Shown here piece after piece: positions 1 to 8,250 of a stretch of 64,000 bases of DNA. The stretch is from Pseudomonas leptonychotis. Lineage in GTDB: Bacteria; Pseudomonadota; Gammaproteobacteria; Pseudomonadales; Pseudomonadaceae. Made by a program: the position numbers and the translations under genes. The stretch's first letter is position 1; each line of letters starts with the position of its first letter. Location: positions 1,550,001 to 1,614,000 of the forward strand of contig NZ_RFLV01000001.1 of assembly GCF_004920405.1 (NCBI RefSeq), in the 5' to 3' direction. Under the pieces are notes generated by a model that made no database searches, was not told the DNA's origin, and saw only the letters and a program-made list of their open reading frames with translations.

Positions 1-896
1 CAACCAATCCGCTCACTTAGCAGTTCGAGCGCTTTGATGCCGGCCAGGGAGTTACCCGCGCCATTGAGCTCAGGCGACCACACGCACACGCTGAAACGCC
101 CCGGCACCACCGCAACGATGCCGCCGCCCACACCACTCTTGCCCGGTAAGCCGACGCGATAGGCAAAGTTACCGGCCTCGTCATACAACCCGCTGGTGGC
201 CATGATCGCGTTGACCTGCTTGCTCTGCTTGGCGCTGAGAATTTGCTGCCCACTGTGTTTGCAGAAACCATCGTTGGCCAGGAAGCAGAACGCTCGCGCC
301 AAATCGGCGCAACTCATGCGCAGCGCGCAGTAATTGAAATAACTGCGCAGCACCGCCTCCACGTCGTTGTGAAAATTGCCGAAGGACTGCATCAAGTAGG
401 CTGCCGCCGCATTGCGCGCGCGGTGCATATATTCCGATTCGGCCACTTTGCTATCCACCAACAGCTCAGGATTGCCGGCCAACCGCCGCACGAAGTCACG
501 CATCGACAGCGCCGGCGCGGCAAAGCGCGACTGGTTGATATCGCAAATCACCAGGGCACCGGCATTGATAAACGGATTACGCGGACGACCACGCTCGAAC
601 TCTAACTGCACCAGCGAGTTGAAAGGCTGACCGGAGGGTTCATGGCCGAGGCGCTGCCAGATATCTTCACCAGAATGCTGAATGGCCTGCACCAGGCTGA
701 ACACCTTGGAGATGCTCTGTATGGAAAACGCCGTATCGGCATCGCCGGCGCAAAACAGTTCGCCGTCGTTGCTGTACACCGCAATGCCCAGTTGCTTGGC
801 CGGGACATCGGCCAGCGCCGGAATGTAATCGGCCACCTTGCCCTGACCAATGAGCGGGCGCACCTCATCGAGAATTTCATTCAACAGCGCTTGCAT
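1..896 (-). CDS. glsA: Glutaminase (3' end cut by window edge)
   Basis: Glutaminase hydrolyses L-glutamine to glutamate and ammonia in the cytoplasm. The frame opens with ATG at 896 and is still open at base 1, giving about 298 residues; the family is about 300-310 residues, so only a few C-terminal codons are missing. It has the serine beta-lactamase-like fold signature S-x-x-K (S61-I-S-K64, followed by VFSLV) and glutaminase-typical stretches such as NPFINAGAL and [11 protein letters not shown]. The last visible residues are LLSERIG. It reads toward the window edge and is not clearly in an operon with the genes to its right. The glsA/glsA2 paralog cannot be told apart here. Confidence 0.93.
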   Translation of the reverse strand, partial: MQALLNEILDEVRPLIGQGKVADYIPALADVPAKQLGIAVYSNDGELFCAGDADTAFSIQSISKVFSLVQAIQHSGEDIWQRLGHEPSGQPFNSLVQLEFERGRPRNPFINAGALVICDINQSRFAAPALSMRDFVRRLAGNPELLVDSKVAESEYMHRARNAAAAYLMQSFGNFHNDVEAVLRSYFNYCALRMSCADLARAFCFLANDGFCKHSGQQILSAKQSKQVNAIMATSGLYDEAGNFAYRVGLPGKSGVGGGIVAVVPGRFSVCVWSPELNGAGNSLAGIKALELLSERIG

Positions 897-1113
897 GCTT
901 AGGTCCACAGCCGCGCCCAGACATCCGGGCTCTGTCGGCTAGACGCTTGCGAAGGAGCGCTGATCACAGTCCATTGCGCAAACGCTGCAGAAACATTCTC
1001 GCTGCAGGCAAAACCGAAAAAACTGGGTATATTTGCGCCCCCGCGCAGCTGGCCAATGGCCAGATCGGCGCCTGCTCGTGAATGTTCACGGATGACCATA
1101 AGGATCGACACGC

Positions 1114-1509
1114 ATGTCCATACTCCGCCTTAGCGCACTCTTGTTCATAACTCTGGCCAGCGTAGGCTGCTCCACCGGCGCCTGGTTCAAACTGCCGGAG
1201 AACAGCACCCTGGTGATTAACGAGCGGCCGGCGAAGAACAATCAGGGCCTGGTCCGCAGCCGTCCCTTTTCCTGGGGTGCCAGTGCGGGTATTCCCTACC
1301 GCATCGAAGACAGCCAGGCCAATACCATCCGCTCGGGGAAATTGAAAAGTCGCTTTCGAGTGGCCTCGATCTTCTGGCCGCCGGTCGGCATTGCCTACTG
1401 GCCTATGGGCTTCGGTCAGCGCTGTTTTGATCTGACCGGCGAAGTGCCACAGACCTGCACCTATCAAGATCTGCTGGAACTGCGCACGGCGCACCGCCTG
1501 AGCCGCTAG
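1114..1509 (+). CDS. Small predicted lipoprotein of unknown function
   Basis: A 131-residue protein with a short basic N-terminus, a hydrophobic stretch and a lipobox-like SVGC ending at Cys19, so it is probably a lipid-anchored envelope protein. The mature part has no motif I recognise; it contains two cysteines near the C-terminus (RCFDL and QTCTY) that could pair. An AAGGATCG stretch lies about 9 bases before the ATG and can serve as ribosome binding site. Its last four bases overlap the end of the convergent PII-like gene. Function unknown. Confidence 0.7.
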   Translation: MSILRLSALLFITLASVGCSTGAWFKLPENSTLVINERPAKNNQGLVRSRPFSWGASAGIPYRIEDSQANTIRSGKLKSRFRVASIFWPPVGIAYWPMGFGQRCFDLTGEVPQTCTYQDLLELRTAHRLSR

Positions 1510-1808
1510 AACTTCTCCGGACGCAGCACTTCCACCTGAGCCAGGTAACAGACCATGGCGAAGTTGGCGTAGTAACGCGCCTGCAGATGCTCGGCGATGC
1601 GCTCGGCCACATCGCGGGCGCAGATGATCTCCAGGCGAATATTGCCTTCGGTTTCCCAGCCGGCGCTGCGTACGCCGCGGCCACCACTGCCGCGGGCGTC
1701 GGAAATGGTCCAGCCGGGGGCACCGAGGGTGTGCAAGTCAGCCACCAATTTTTTCTCCAGCGCCGCTTCGCAGATCACGGTAAGCAGGGTGCGCATGTGT
1801 GCGTTCAT
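1506..1808 (-). CDS. PII-like regulator of the SbtA transporter (SbtB-like)
   Basis: A 100-residue PII-superfamily-like protein (MNAHMRTLLTVICEAALE). In cyanobacteria SbtB is the small trimeric nucleotide-binding partner that gates the bicarbonate transporter SbtA. The identification rests on size, on the GWT-SDARGSGGRGVRSA stretch resembling a PII T-loop region, and on the gene position directly behind sbtA. ATG at 1808 is chosen over a longer in-frame start at 1826 because it leaves one base after the sbtA stop, a coupled arrangement. The C-terminal redox loop with paired cysteines of some cyanobacterial SbtB proteins is not present; the chain ends EVLRPEKF. Confidence 0.75.
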   Translation of the reverse strand: MNAHMRTLLTVICEAALEKKLVADLHTLGAPGWTISDARGSGGRGVRSAGWETEGNIRLEIICARDVAERIAEHLQARYYANFAMVCYLAQVEVLRPEKF

Positions 1809-1809
1809 A

Positions 1810-2751
1810 TCAGAGCCCCCAGGCAATAAGCTGTTCAGCCAGCATCAGGTACAGCGGGATGCCCAGCAGAATGTTGAACGGAAAGGTGATACCCAAGGAC
1901 GCGGTCAGCGACAACGAAGGGTTAGCCTCGGGCAACGCCAGGCGCAACGCCGCCGGCACCGCGATATAGGACGCCGACGCGGCGAGCGTGGCGAGTACCG
2001 CCGTTCCGCCCAGGCTCAACCCCATAAAGCGCGCCAGTAACGCACCAATCAAGGCACCCAACAGCGGCATCAGCAAGGCAAAGCCAAGTAGACGCAAGCC
2101 AAACTGTTTCAGCGCACCGAGCTGGCCGGAAGCAATCAGGCCCATCTCCAGCAGGAAGAACGCCAACACCGGCTTGAACATGCTGGTGTACAGCGGCTCC
2201 AGCGGCTTGATCGCTTCTTTGCCGGCGATGGCACCGATGATCAAACCGCCAAGCAACAACATGATGCTCTTGCCGAGGAAGATCTCCCGGCCCAGCTCGC
2301 CCCAATCGGTATCGCGTGCCAGACCTTTGGCCAGAAGAATACCGACCAATATCGCGGGAATTTCCAGAATCGCCACAAACAGCGGCATATAGCTCTCGAA
2401 CTCAATGCCCTTGGCCAGCATGTAGGCCACCACCACGGCAAAGGTACCGGCGCTGACGGAGCCATAGTGCGCGGCCACAGCGGCGGCGTTGACTCGGTCA
2501 AAGCCCAGGCCGCGTAGCACAGCAAACGCCAACAGTGGCAAGACCACGCCGAGCCCCAGCACCAGCGCCGCCTGACCGAGTAACTGCCAACTGGCTTGTT
2601 CAGCCAGCTCCACGCCGCCGTGCAGACCAATGGCCAGCAGCAGCATGATGGATAAGGTTTCATAGAGCGCTGGCGGTAGCTTCAACTCGCTTTTCAGCAA
2701 GCCGGCAGCCAGGCCGAACACAAAAAACAGTACAACCGGGTCCAGACTCAC
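1810..2751 (-). CDS. sbtA: Sodium-dependent bicarbonate transporter, SbtA family
   Basis: A 313-residue, very hydrophobic inner-membrane protein with about ten membrane segments in two halves, matching the SbtA-type sodium/bicarbonate symporter family. Recognisable pieces are FGLAAGLLKSELKLP near the start, AAHYGSVSAGTF in the first half and ASASYIAVPAALR in the second; the two serine-rich patches correspond to the substrate region in this family. It is shorter than cyanobacterial SbtA (about 370 residues). The start is GTG at 2751. It forms a two-gene unit with the PII-like gene and lies just downstream of the bicarbonate-consuming pyruvate carboxylase genes on the same strand, separated by a terminator. 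Substrate is inferred from family. Confidence 0.87.
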   Translation of the reverse strand: MSLDPVVLFFVFGLAAGLLKSELKLPPALYETLSIMLLLAIGLHGGVELAEQASWQLLGQAALVLGLGVVLPLLAFAVLRGLGFDRVNAAAVAAHYGSVSAGTFAVVVAYMLAKGIEFESYMPLFVAILEIPAILVGILLAKGLARDTDWGELGREIFLGKSIMLLLGGLIIGAIAGKEAIKPLEPLYTSMFKPVLAFFLLEMGLIASGQLGALKQFGLRLLGFALLMPLLGALIGALLARFMGLSLGGTAVLATLAASASYIAVPAALRLALPEANPSLSLTASLGITFPFNILLGIPLYLMLAEQLIAWGL

Positions 2752-3056
2752 AGCGCATACCCCCTATCGATTTACCTGTAGATAGACGTTTGTGGCGTCA
2801 CATCCCCTGCATAAAAGGTCATGCCCCTCCGCAAGCTGTGCTGATGCTCGTGGCCTTGCGCCCAACCCGGCTCTCAACTGGCAGCCAAGCAGTGCGCAAC
2901 GGGGCATAACCGAAAAAAAGGGAGCCATTAGGCTCCCCGGGGACTCAGGCACGTGGCCCAAAACCCTTGCCAGGCGCAGATCCCACGCCGGCGATGTAAA
3001 AAGAAGCCCCAAAAAAGCTCTTCAAATGCCTGTTCAAACAGCCGGGGCTTCTGAGG
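2752..3056. other. Intergenic gap between sbtA and pycB
   Basis: About 305 bases without a gene I can support. It holds a rho-independent terminator (2913-2936) for the pyc operon and a second inverted repeat, AGAAGCCCC near 3002-3010 with GGGGCTTCT near 3043-3051. Promoter elements for sbtA should lie in 2760-2910, but I see no convincing boxes. Confidence 0.6.
2913..2936 (-). terminator. Rho-independent terminator after pycB
   Basis: Read on the minus strand: a six-base-pair stem GGAGCC/GGCTCC with a four-base loop, followed by seven T residues (A run at 2913-2919 on the plus strand). It lies 120 bases beyond the pycB stop and before sbtA, so it should separate the two units. Confidence 0.85.
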
Positions 3057-4880
3057 TTAACCATCGATTTCCACCAACACATCACCCGGGTTGACCCGAT
3101 CGCCCTTGGCCACGTGTACCGCAGTCACGCTACCGGCAATCGGCGCCTGTATTTCAGTTTCCATCTTCATCGCTTCGCTGATCAGTACCGCCTGACCCGC
3201 CTTGACCGTGTCACCCACCTTGACCAGTACATCGACAATATTGCCCGGCATGCTGGTGCTGACATCGCCCGGCGCGCTGGCCTGCTTGCGCTTGCCTGAA
3301 CTGCCGGCGACAAAATCATTCAGCGGCTCGAACACCACTTCTTCCGGCATGCCATCGATGGACAGGTAGAAGTGACGCTTGCCATCGCTCTTCACGCCGA
3401 CGCCGGTGATGTCCACGCGGTAGCTTTCGCCGTGCACATCGACCACGAATTCGGTGGGCACGCCTTCACCGCCCGCAGCCGCCACACCGCCGGCTTCTGG
3501 AATCGGCAACAGCACTTCTGGGGTCAGGGTGCCGGCGGCGCGTTCTTCGAGGAACTTGCGCCCGATGTCGGGGAACATGGCGTAAGTCAGCACGTCTTCT
3601 TCGGATTTCGCCAGGCTGCCGACTTCCTCGCGCAATTTGGCCATTTCCGGCTTGAGCAGATCCGCCGGGCGCACTTCAATCACTTCTTCGCTGCCGATTG
3701 CCTGCTTGCGTAGCTGCTCGTTGACCTTGCCTGGCGCCAGGCCATAACGGCCTTGCAGGTAGAGTTTCACCTCGTTGGTGATGGTCTTGTAACGCTCACC
3801 GGCCAGCACATTGAACACCGCTTGGGTGCCGACGATTTGCGAGGTCGGCGTGACCAGCGGCGGGAAGCCGAGGTCTTCACGCACCCGTGGGATTTCCGCA
3901 AAAACTTCATTAATGCGGCTGAGCGCGCCCTGCTCTTTGAGCTGGTTGGCTAGATTGGACATCATCCCGCCCGGCACCTGATTGACCTGCACACGGGTGT
4001 CGACGGCAGTGAATTCACTTTCGTACTGGTGGTACTTCTTGCGCACCGCATGGAAGTACAAGCCAATCTCCTGAATCAGGGCCAGGTCCAGGCCGGTGTC
4101 GTAGGGGCTGCCCTTGAGCGCCGCGACCATCGACTCGGTGCCCGGATGACTGGTGCCCCAGGCCATGCTGGAGATGGCGGTGTCGATGTGATCGGCACCG
4201 GCCTCAATTGCTTTGAGCTGGCACATGGCACCCAGGCCGGCGGTGTCGTGGCTGTGGATAAACACCGGCAGATCGACCTCGGCCTTCAGCGCTTTGACCA
4301 GGTCATAGGCCGCGTAGGGGGTGAGCAGGCCGGCCATGTCCTTGATCGCCACGGAGTCGATGCCCATGGCCTGCATGGCCTTGGCCTGCTTCACGTAGGC
4401 CTCGACCGTATGCACCGGGCTGACGGTGTAGCTCAAGGTGCCTTGGGCATGCTTGCCGGCCGCCTTTACCGCTTCGATCGAGACGCGCAGGTTACGCACA
4501 TCGTTCATCGCGTCGAAGATGCGGAACACGTCGATGCCGTTGACCGCCGCCTTGGCCACGAAGGCTTTGACCACATCGTCGCTGTAGTGGCGGTAGCCGA
4601 GCAGGTTCTGCCCGCGCAGGAGCATCTGCAGGCGGGTATTGGGCAGCGCCGCCTTGAGCTTGCGCAGGCGCTCCCAGGGGTCTTCCTTGAGGAAGCGGAT
4701 ACAGGCATCGAAGGTCGCGCCACCCCAGACTTCCAGCGACCAATAGCCAACCTGGTCGAGCTTGTCGCAGATCGGCAACATGTCCTCGGTGCGCATGCGC
4801 GTGGCCAGCAACGACTGGTGGGCGTCGCGCAGAACGGTATCGGAAACGGTGATTTTTTTAGGCGAAACAGGCGTGCTCAT
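3057..4880 (-). CDS. pycB: Pyruvate carboxylase subunit B (carboxyltransferase plus biotin carrier)
   Basis: A 607-residue protein that transfers CO2 from carboxybiotin to pyruvate to make oxaloacetate. The N-terminal half is the HMGL-like TIM-barrel carboxyltransferase (VLRDAHQSLLATRM near 17-30, then GGATFD), the middle a PYC/OADA conserved domain, and the C-terminus a biotinyl domain with EAMKME; the biotinylated lysine is K572. A homologous architecture occurs in the oxaloacetate decarboxylase alpha subunit, and automatic pipelines often name it oadA. Pairing with a biotin carboxylase gene and a LysR regulator, with no membrane OadB/OadG genes nearby, favours the two-subunit anaplerotic pyruvate carboxylase known in Pseudomonas. 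Confidence 0.94.
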   Translation of the reverse strand: MSTPVSPKKITVSDTVLRDAHQSLLATRMRTEDMLPICDKLDQVGYWSLEVWGGATFDACIRFLKEDPWERLRKLKAALPNTRLQMLLRGQNLLGYRHYSDDVVKAFVAKAAVNGIDVFRIFDAMNDVRNLRVSIEAVKAAGKHAQGTLSYTVSPVHTVEAYVKQAKAMQAMGIDSVAIKDMAGLLTPYAAYDLVKALKAEVDLPVFIHSHDTAGLGAMCQLKAIEAGADHIDTAISSMAWGTSHPGTESMVAALKGSPYDTGLDLALIQEIGLYFHAVRKKYHQYESEFTAVDTRVQVNQVPGGMMSNLANQLKEQGALSRINEVFAEIPRVREDLGFPPLVTPTSQIVGTQAVFNVLAGERYKTITNEVKLYLQGRYGLAPGKVNEQLRKQAIGSEEVIEVRPADLLKPEMAKLREEVGSLAKSEEDVLTYAMFPDIGRKFLEERAAGTLTPEVLLPIPEAGGVAAAGGEGVPTEFVVDVHGESYRVDITGVGVKSDGKRHFYLSIDGMPEEVVFEPLNDFVAGSSGKRKQASAPGDVSTSMPGNIVDVLVKVGDTVKAGQAVLISEAMKMETEIQAPIAGSVTAVHVAKGDRVNPGDVLVEIDG

Positions 4881-4895
4881 ATTCTGATTCTTCCC

Positions 4896-6314
4896 TTACA
4901 GGCCAGCGTGGGCAGCAATGGCGGTGGCGATGGCGATGGCCAGGTGCGACGGATTACGCTTGATTGAGTACTCGGTCAGCTCCGGGTGCGCCTCGACGAA
5001 GCTGGTGTTGAACTGACCGCTGCGAAATTCCGGGTTACGCAAAATTTCCTGGTAATAAGCGGCGGTGGTCTTCACCCCTTGCACGCGCATGTCATCCAGG
5101 GCGCGCAGGCCACGGGCCAAGGCTTCTTCCCAGGTCAGCGCCCAGACCACCAGCTTCAGGCACATGGAATCGTAGTACGGCGGAATGGTGTAGCCGGTGT
5201 AGATCGCCGTGTCGGTGCGCACGCCGGGGCCGCCGGGGGCGTAGTAGCGGGTGATCTTGCCGAACGAGGGCAGGAAGTTGTTCTTTGGGTCCTCGGCATT
5301 GATGCGGAACTGCAAGGCGAAGCCACGGTGAATGATGTCTTCTTGCTTGACCGACAGCTCTAAACCCGAGGCGATGCGAATTTGCTCGCGGACGATGTCG
5401 ATGCCGGTGATTTCCTCGGTGATGGTGTGCTCCACCTGCACCCGGGTGTTCATCTCCATAAAGTACAGCTCGCCATCCTCGGCCAGCAGGAATTCCACGG
5501 TACCGGCGTTTTCGTAGCCCACCGCCTTGGCCGCACGCACCGACAGGTCACCAATATAGGCACGCTGCTCAGGCGTCAGCTGCGGGCTTGGAGCGATTTC
5601 GATCAGCTTCTGGTTACGCCGCTGGATCGAGCAGTCACGCTCAAACAGGTGCACCACATTGCCGAAGCTGTCTCCGAGGATCTGCGCCTCGATGTGCTTG
5701 GGATTGACGATGCATTTTTCCAGAAACACCTCGGCGCGGCCGAAGGCCTTGGTCGCCTCGGAGATCACGCGGGGGAAGGCTTGTTCTAACTCTTCACGGC
5801 TGTTGCAACGGCGAATGCCGCGTCCACCGCCGCCGTTGGTAGCCTTGAGCATTACCGGGTAACCGATGCGGTCACCCTCGCTCAACGCTTCATGCAGGTC
5901 CGCCACGTTGCCTTCAGTGCCGGGGGTGCAGGGTACGCCGGCGGCGATCATGCTGCGCCGCGCCTCGGTCTTGTCACCCATACGGCGGATCACTTCGGCC
6001 GACGGCCCGATAAACTTGATCCCACGCTCGGCGCAAATATCGGCCAGCTCGGCGTTCTCAGACAAAAAACCATAGCCGGGGTGCAGCGCATCACAGCCGG
6101 TCTCCACCGCCAGATTGACCAGCTTGCGCGGGTTCAGATAACCGGCCAGCGGATCGGCACCAATACCGTGAGCCTCGTCGGCACGCTTGACGTGCAATGC
6201 CTGACGGTCAGCATCGGAGTAGACGGCCACCGAGCGAATATTCATTTCGGCACAGGCGCGCACAATGCGCACTGCAATCTCACCGCGATTGGCTATTAGT
6301 ATTTTCTTGATCAC
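4896..6314 (-). CDS. pycA: Pyruvate carboxylase subunit A (biotin carboxylase)
   Basis: A 472-residue biotin carboxylase: ATP-dependent carboxylation of biotin with bicarbonate. It starts KKILIANRGEIAVRI, has the ATP-grasp glycine-rich loop KATNGGGGRGIR, and the EMNTRVQVEH active-site motif near residue 290, followed by the biotin-carboxylase C-terminal domain. The length fits a stand-alone subunit. It is close to AccC, but linkage to pycB 15 bases downstream and to the divergent pycR assigns it to pyruvate carboxylase rather than acetyl-CoA carboxylase. Confidence 0.94.
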   Translation of the reverse strand: MIKKILIANRGEIAVRIVRACAEMNIRSVAVYSDADRQALHVKRADEAHGIGADPLAGYLNPRKLVNLAVETGCDALHPGYGFLSENAELADICAERGIKFIGPSAEVIRRMGDKTEARRSMIAAGVPCTPGTEGNVADLHEALSEGDRIGYPVMLKATNGGGGRGIRRCNSREELEQAFPRVISEATKAFGRAEVFLEKCIVNPKHIEAQILGDSFGNVVHLFERDCSIQRRNQKLIEIAPSPQLTPEQRAYIGDLSVRAAKAVGYENAGTVEFLLAEDGELYFMEMNTRVQVEHTITEEITGIDIVREQIRIASGLELSVKQEDIIHRGFALQFRINAEDPKNNFLPSFGKITRYYAPGGPGVRTDTAIYTGYTIPPYYDSMCLKLVVWALTWEEALARGLRALDDMRVQGVKTTAAYYQEILRNPEFRSGQFNTSFVEAHPELTEYSIKRNPSHLAIAIATAIAAHAGL

Positions 6315-6411
6315 GAGCCAGCACCCTCGATCACGTGAGCAGGCAACCGACAGAAGCGGTCGACGTATGACCGCAGCAGCAAAAGCGGTCAGGCAGTTAA
6401 GCTACGCCGGC

Positions 6412-6435
6412 TTATTGATTAACCAAAATCAATAA
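6412..6435. promoter_or_regulatory. Perfect palindrome in the pycA-pycR divergent promoter region (likely PycR site)
   Basis: TTATTGATT (6412-6420) and its exact reverse complement AATCAATAA (6427-6435) flank a six-base spacer. LysR regulators bind dyads of this kind, often with a T-N11-A core. It lies 98 bases upstream of pycA and 69 upstream of pycR, in the right place for control of both genes. The assignment to PycR is inferred from position. Confidence 0.65.
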
Positions 6436-6503
6436 TTATTGGGTTAGGTATAAGCAAAGACTTATAGTTGCGCACAAAGCCTGCCACCACAAAGGTAAAA
6501 ATC

Positions 6504-7484
6504 ATGCGTAAGTCATTGCTACGTATGACATTTAGACAAATACAGATATTCCGCTCGGTGTGCAGCAACCTCTCTTACAGCCGCGCGGCAGAAGAAATGT
6601 CGCTCAGCCAACCCGCCGTCAGCCTGCAAATTCGCCAGCTGGAAGAATTACTCGGCCAGCCGCTGTTCGATTACGTCGGCAAGAAGCTGTACCTCACCGA
6701 AGCAGCCGAGGCCCTGCAGCGCGCCAGTGCCGATATTTTCGGCCGCTTGGAAAGCCTCGACATGCAGCTGGCCGACCTACAAGGCTCGCTGCAAGGGCAG
6801 CTCAGCTTGGCGGTCGAATCCAGCGCCAAGTACTTCGTTCCGCACCTGTTCGCCGCTTTTCGCCAGCATTACCCAGAAGTCAATTTACACCTGGTGGTGA
6901 CCAATCATGCCCAAGCCCTCAAACGCCTGAACGCCAATCGTGATGACCTGCTGATCATGTCGCGGGTGCCCACGGACATGAACCTGGAATTTCTGCCCTT
7001 TCTTAACAACCCGATCATCGCCGTCGCCCCACCCGATCACCCCCTGTGCAGCCAAGGCCCATTGAGCCTGCAGGACCTGACCGCCTTCCCCCTACTGATC
7101 CGCGAAGCCGGCTCCGGCACACGCCAGGCCTGCGAAGAGTATTGCCACCAAAAACGCGCGCACTTTGCTCACACCCTGGAAGTCGGCTCCATGGAAGGAC
7201 AATGCGAAGGGGTCATCGCCGGTCTCGGCCTCGCTTTGCTGCCGCGCCACGCCGTGCGCCGCGAGCTGGACTGCGGCGCCCTGCGCGAACTGCCGGTGAG
7301 CGAGTTGCCGCTATTGCGCAGCTGGTGCCTGCTGCACCCGCGCGGCAAATACCTGTCGCCGGTGGCACAGGCCTTCTTCGCCTTTGTGCGCGATCAGCGC
7401 AGCCTGATCAACGCCTTGGCCAAGCGTTTTTCCGAGCCCGGCGGCGACACTACTCCCAGGCATATAGCCAGCCCACCGCACTGA
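6504..7484 (+). CDS. pycR: LysR-family regulator of pyruvate carboxylase
   Basis: A 326-residue LysR-type regulator. The N-terminal winged helix-turn-helix is clear (MTFRQIQIF, SRAAEEMSLSQPAVSLQIRQLEELLG), followed by a substrate-binding effector domain containing VAPPDHPL and EAGSGTRQ. ATG at 6504 is preferred to an upstream TTG at 6468 because AAAGGT lies nine bases before it and homologs begin similarly (MRKSL). It is transcribed away from pycA, the usual layout for a LysR regulator and its target. The effector is not evident. Its 3' end overlaps the convergent lipoprotein gene by 35 bases. Confidence 0.88.
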   Translation: MRKSLLRMTFRQIQIFRSVCSNLSYSRAAEEMSLSQPAVSLQIRQLEELLGQPLFDYVGKKLYLTEAAEALQRASADIFGRLESLDMQLADLQGSLQGQLSLAVESSAKYFVPHLFAAFRQHYPEVNLHLVVTNHAQALKRLNANRDDLLIMSRVPTDMNLEFLPFLNNPIIAVAPPDHPLCSQGPLSLQDLTAFPLLIREAGSGTRQACEEYCHQKRAHFAHTLEVGSMEGQCEGVIAGLGLALLPRHAVRRELDCGALRELPVSELPLLRSWCLLHPRGKYLSPVAQAFFAFVRDQRSLINALAKRFSEPGGDTTPRHIASPPH

Positions 7485-7920
7485 CGCGCCCCGCGCTGAA
7501 GGCCACCAGCAACTGATCATGCTGGCCGCGCCAGTGATAGCTCCACAGCAGCGGCCCCGCACTTCCCTGCCAATCCGTGCGGCGCTGCCAATCGGCGTAG
7601 TCCGCCTGATCGACCGCTACCTTGGCGTCAGGCTCGCCCAACAGCGCCAGCACAGCCGACGCATCGCCGCGCGCAGCCAGCACTTCAGCAGCCAGCTCCT
7701 GCATCAGCTGATGCTTGCGGCCTTGCCAGGCATCCAGATCCTGCCGCCACTCGCCACCGGCAAAATGCCCCTTCGCCTGGCGCAGCTGCGCCCACTCGGC
7801 CGCCATCACGCGCGCCCGATCAGCGCCTACCTGCGGCTCGGCGCCACCTGCGGCACAGCCCAGAACCTGCGCGAGAACCAGCAGCAGCATGCTGACCCGC
7901 CATTTGTTGATCCCTTGCAT
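7450..7920 (-). CDS. Predicted lipoprotein of unknown function
   Basis: A 156-residue protein with a signal sequence (VSMLLLVLAQVLGC) and a VLGC lipobox. ATG at 7920 is chosen because GGAGGG sits five bases before it; a longer in-frame start at 7965 has no such site. The mature part is rich in alanine and helical, with several tryptophans (LLWSYHWRG, YADWQRR); the GEPDAKV...LLWSYHW pattern resembles small outer-membrane-assembly-like lipoproteins, but too weakly to assign. The gene is convergent with pycR. Confidence 0.72.
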   Translation of the reverse strand: MQGINKWRVSMLLLVLAQVLGCAAGGAEPQVGADRARVMAAEWAQLRQAKGHFAGGEWRQDLDAWQGRKHQLMQELAAEVLAARGDASAVLALLGEPDAKVAVDQADYADWQRRTDWQGSAGPLLWSYHWRGQHDQLLVAFSAGRVSAVGWLYAWE

Positions 7921-8250
7921 AAATCCCTCCACACAGGGTTTCGACACATAGCCAGACGCCATCATTTAAGCGGGCAGTGAGCTGGTTATATGCGGTGAAA
8001 ATACGAAAAACGACAGCGATCTACGAAGAAATTGACAGGTCTAAAAGCGCCTTCTAAGTTCCTTTGCACTCTTGTACCAGATCGGCCTGCCTCTCATAAC
8101 ACGATGTTCAGCGGCATGCAGTAGCGCCAACGCATTCGGCAGCAAGAGCTTCCACTGCCACATATCACTCGCCCTCCACAAGGGGGCAAAAAACACACCG
8201 TTCCTTATCGGGGGCGGATAAATAATAAGTGAAGGATAGGAATCTCAAGA
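7921..8250. other. Intergenic gap before the carboxypeptidase gene
   Basis: About 330 bases between two gene starts, so it should hold both promoters. The only element I can support is the ribosome binding region GAAGGATAGG (8232-8241) ahead of the ATG at 8251. I see no palindrome, RNA gene or small reading frame worth calling. Confidence 0.5.

Noticed and set aside
2764..3094. Short open frames in the sbtA-pycB gap
   Set aside because: They contain the terminator and have no ribosome binding site or protein-like composition.
3057..6314. Oxaloacetate decarboxylase sodium pump
   Set aside because: No OadB or OadG membrane subunits; biotin carboxylase and LysR partners fit pyruvate carboxylase.
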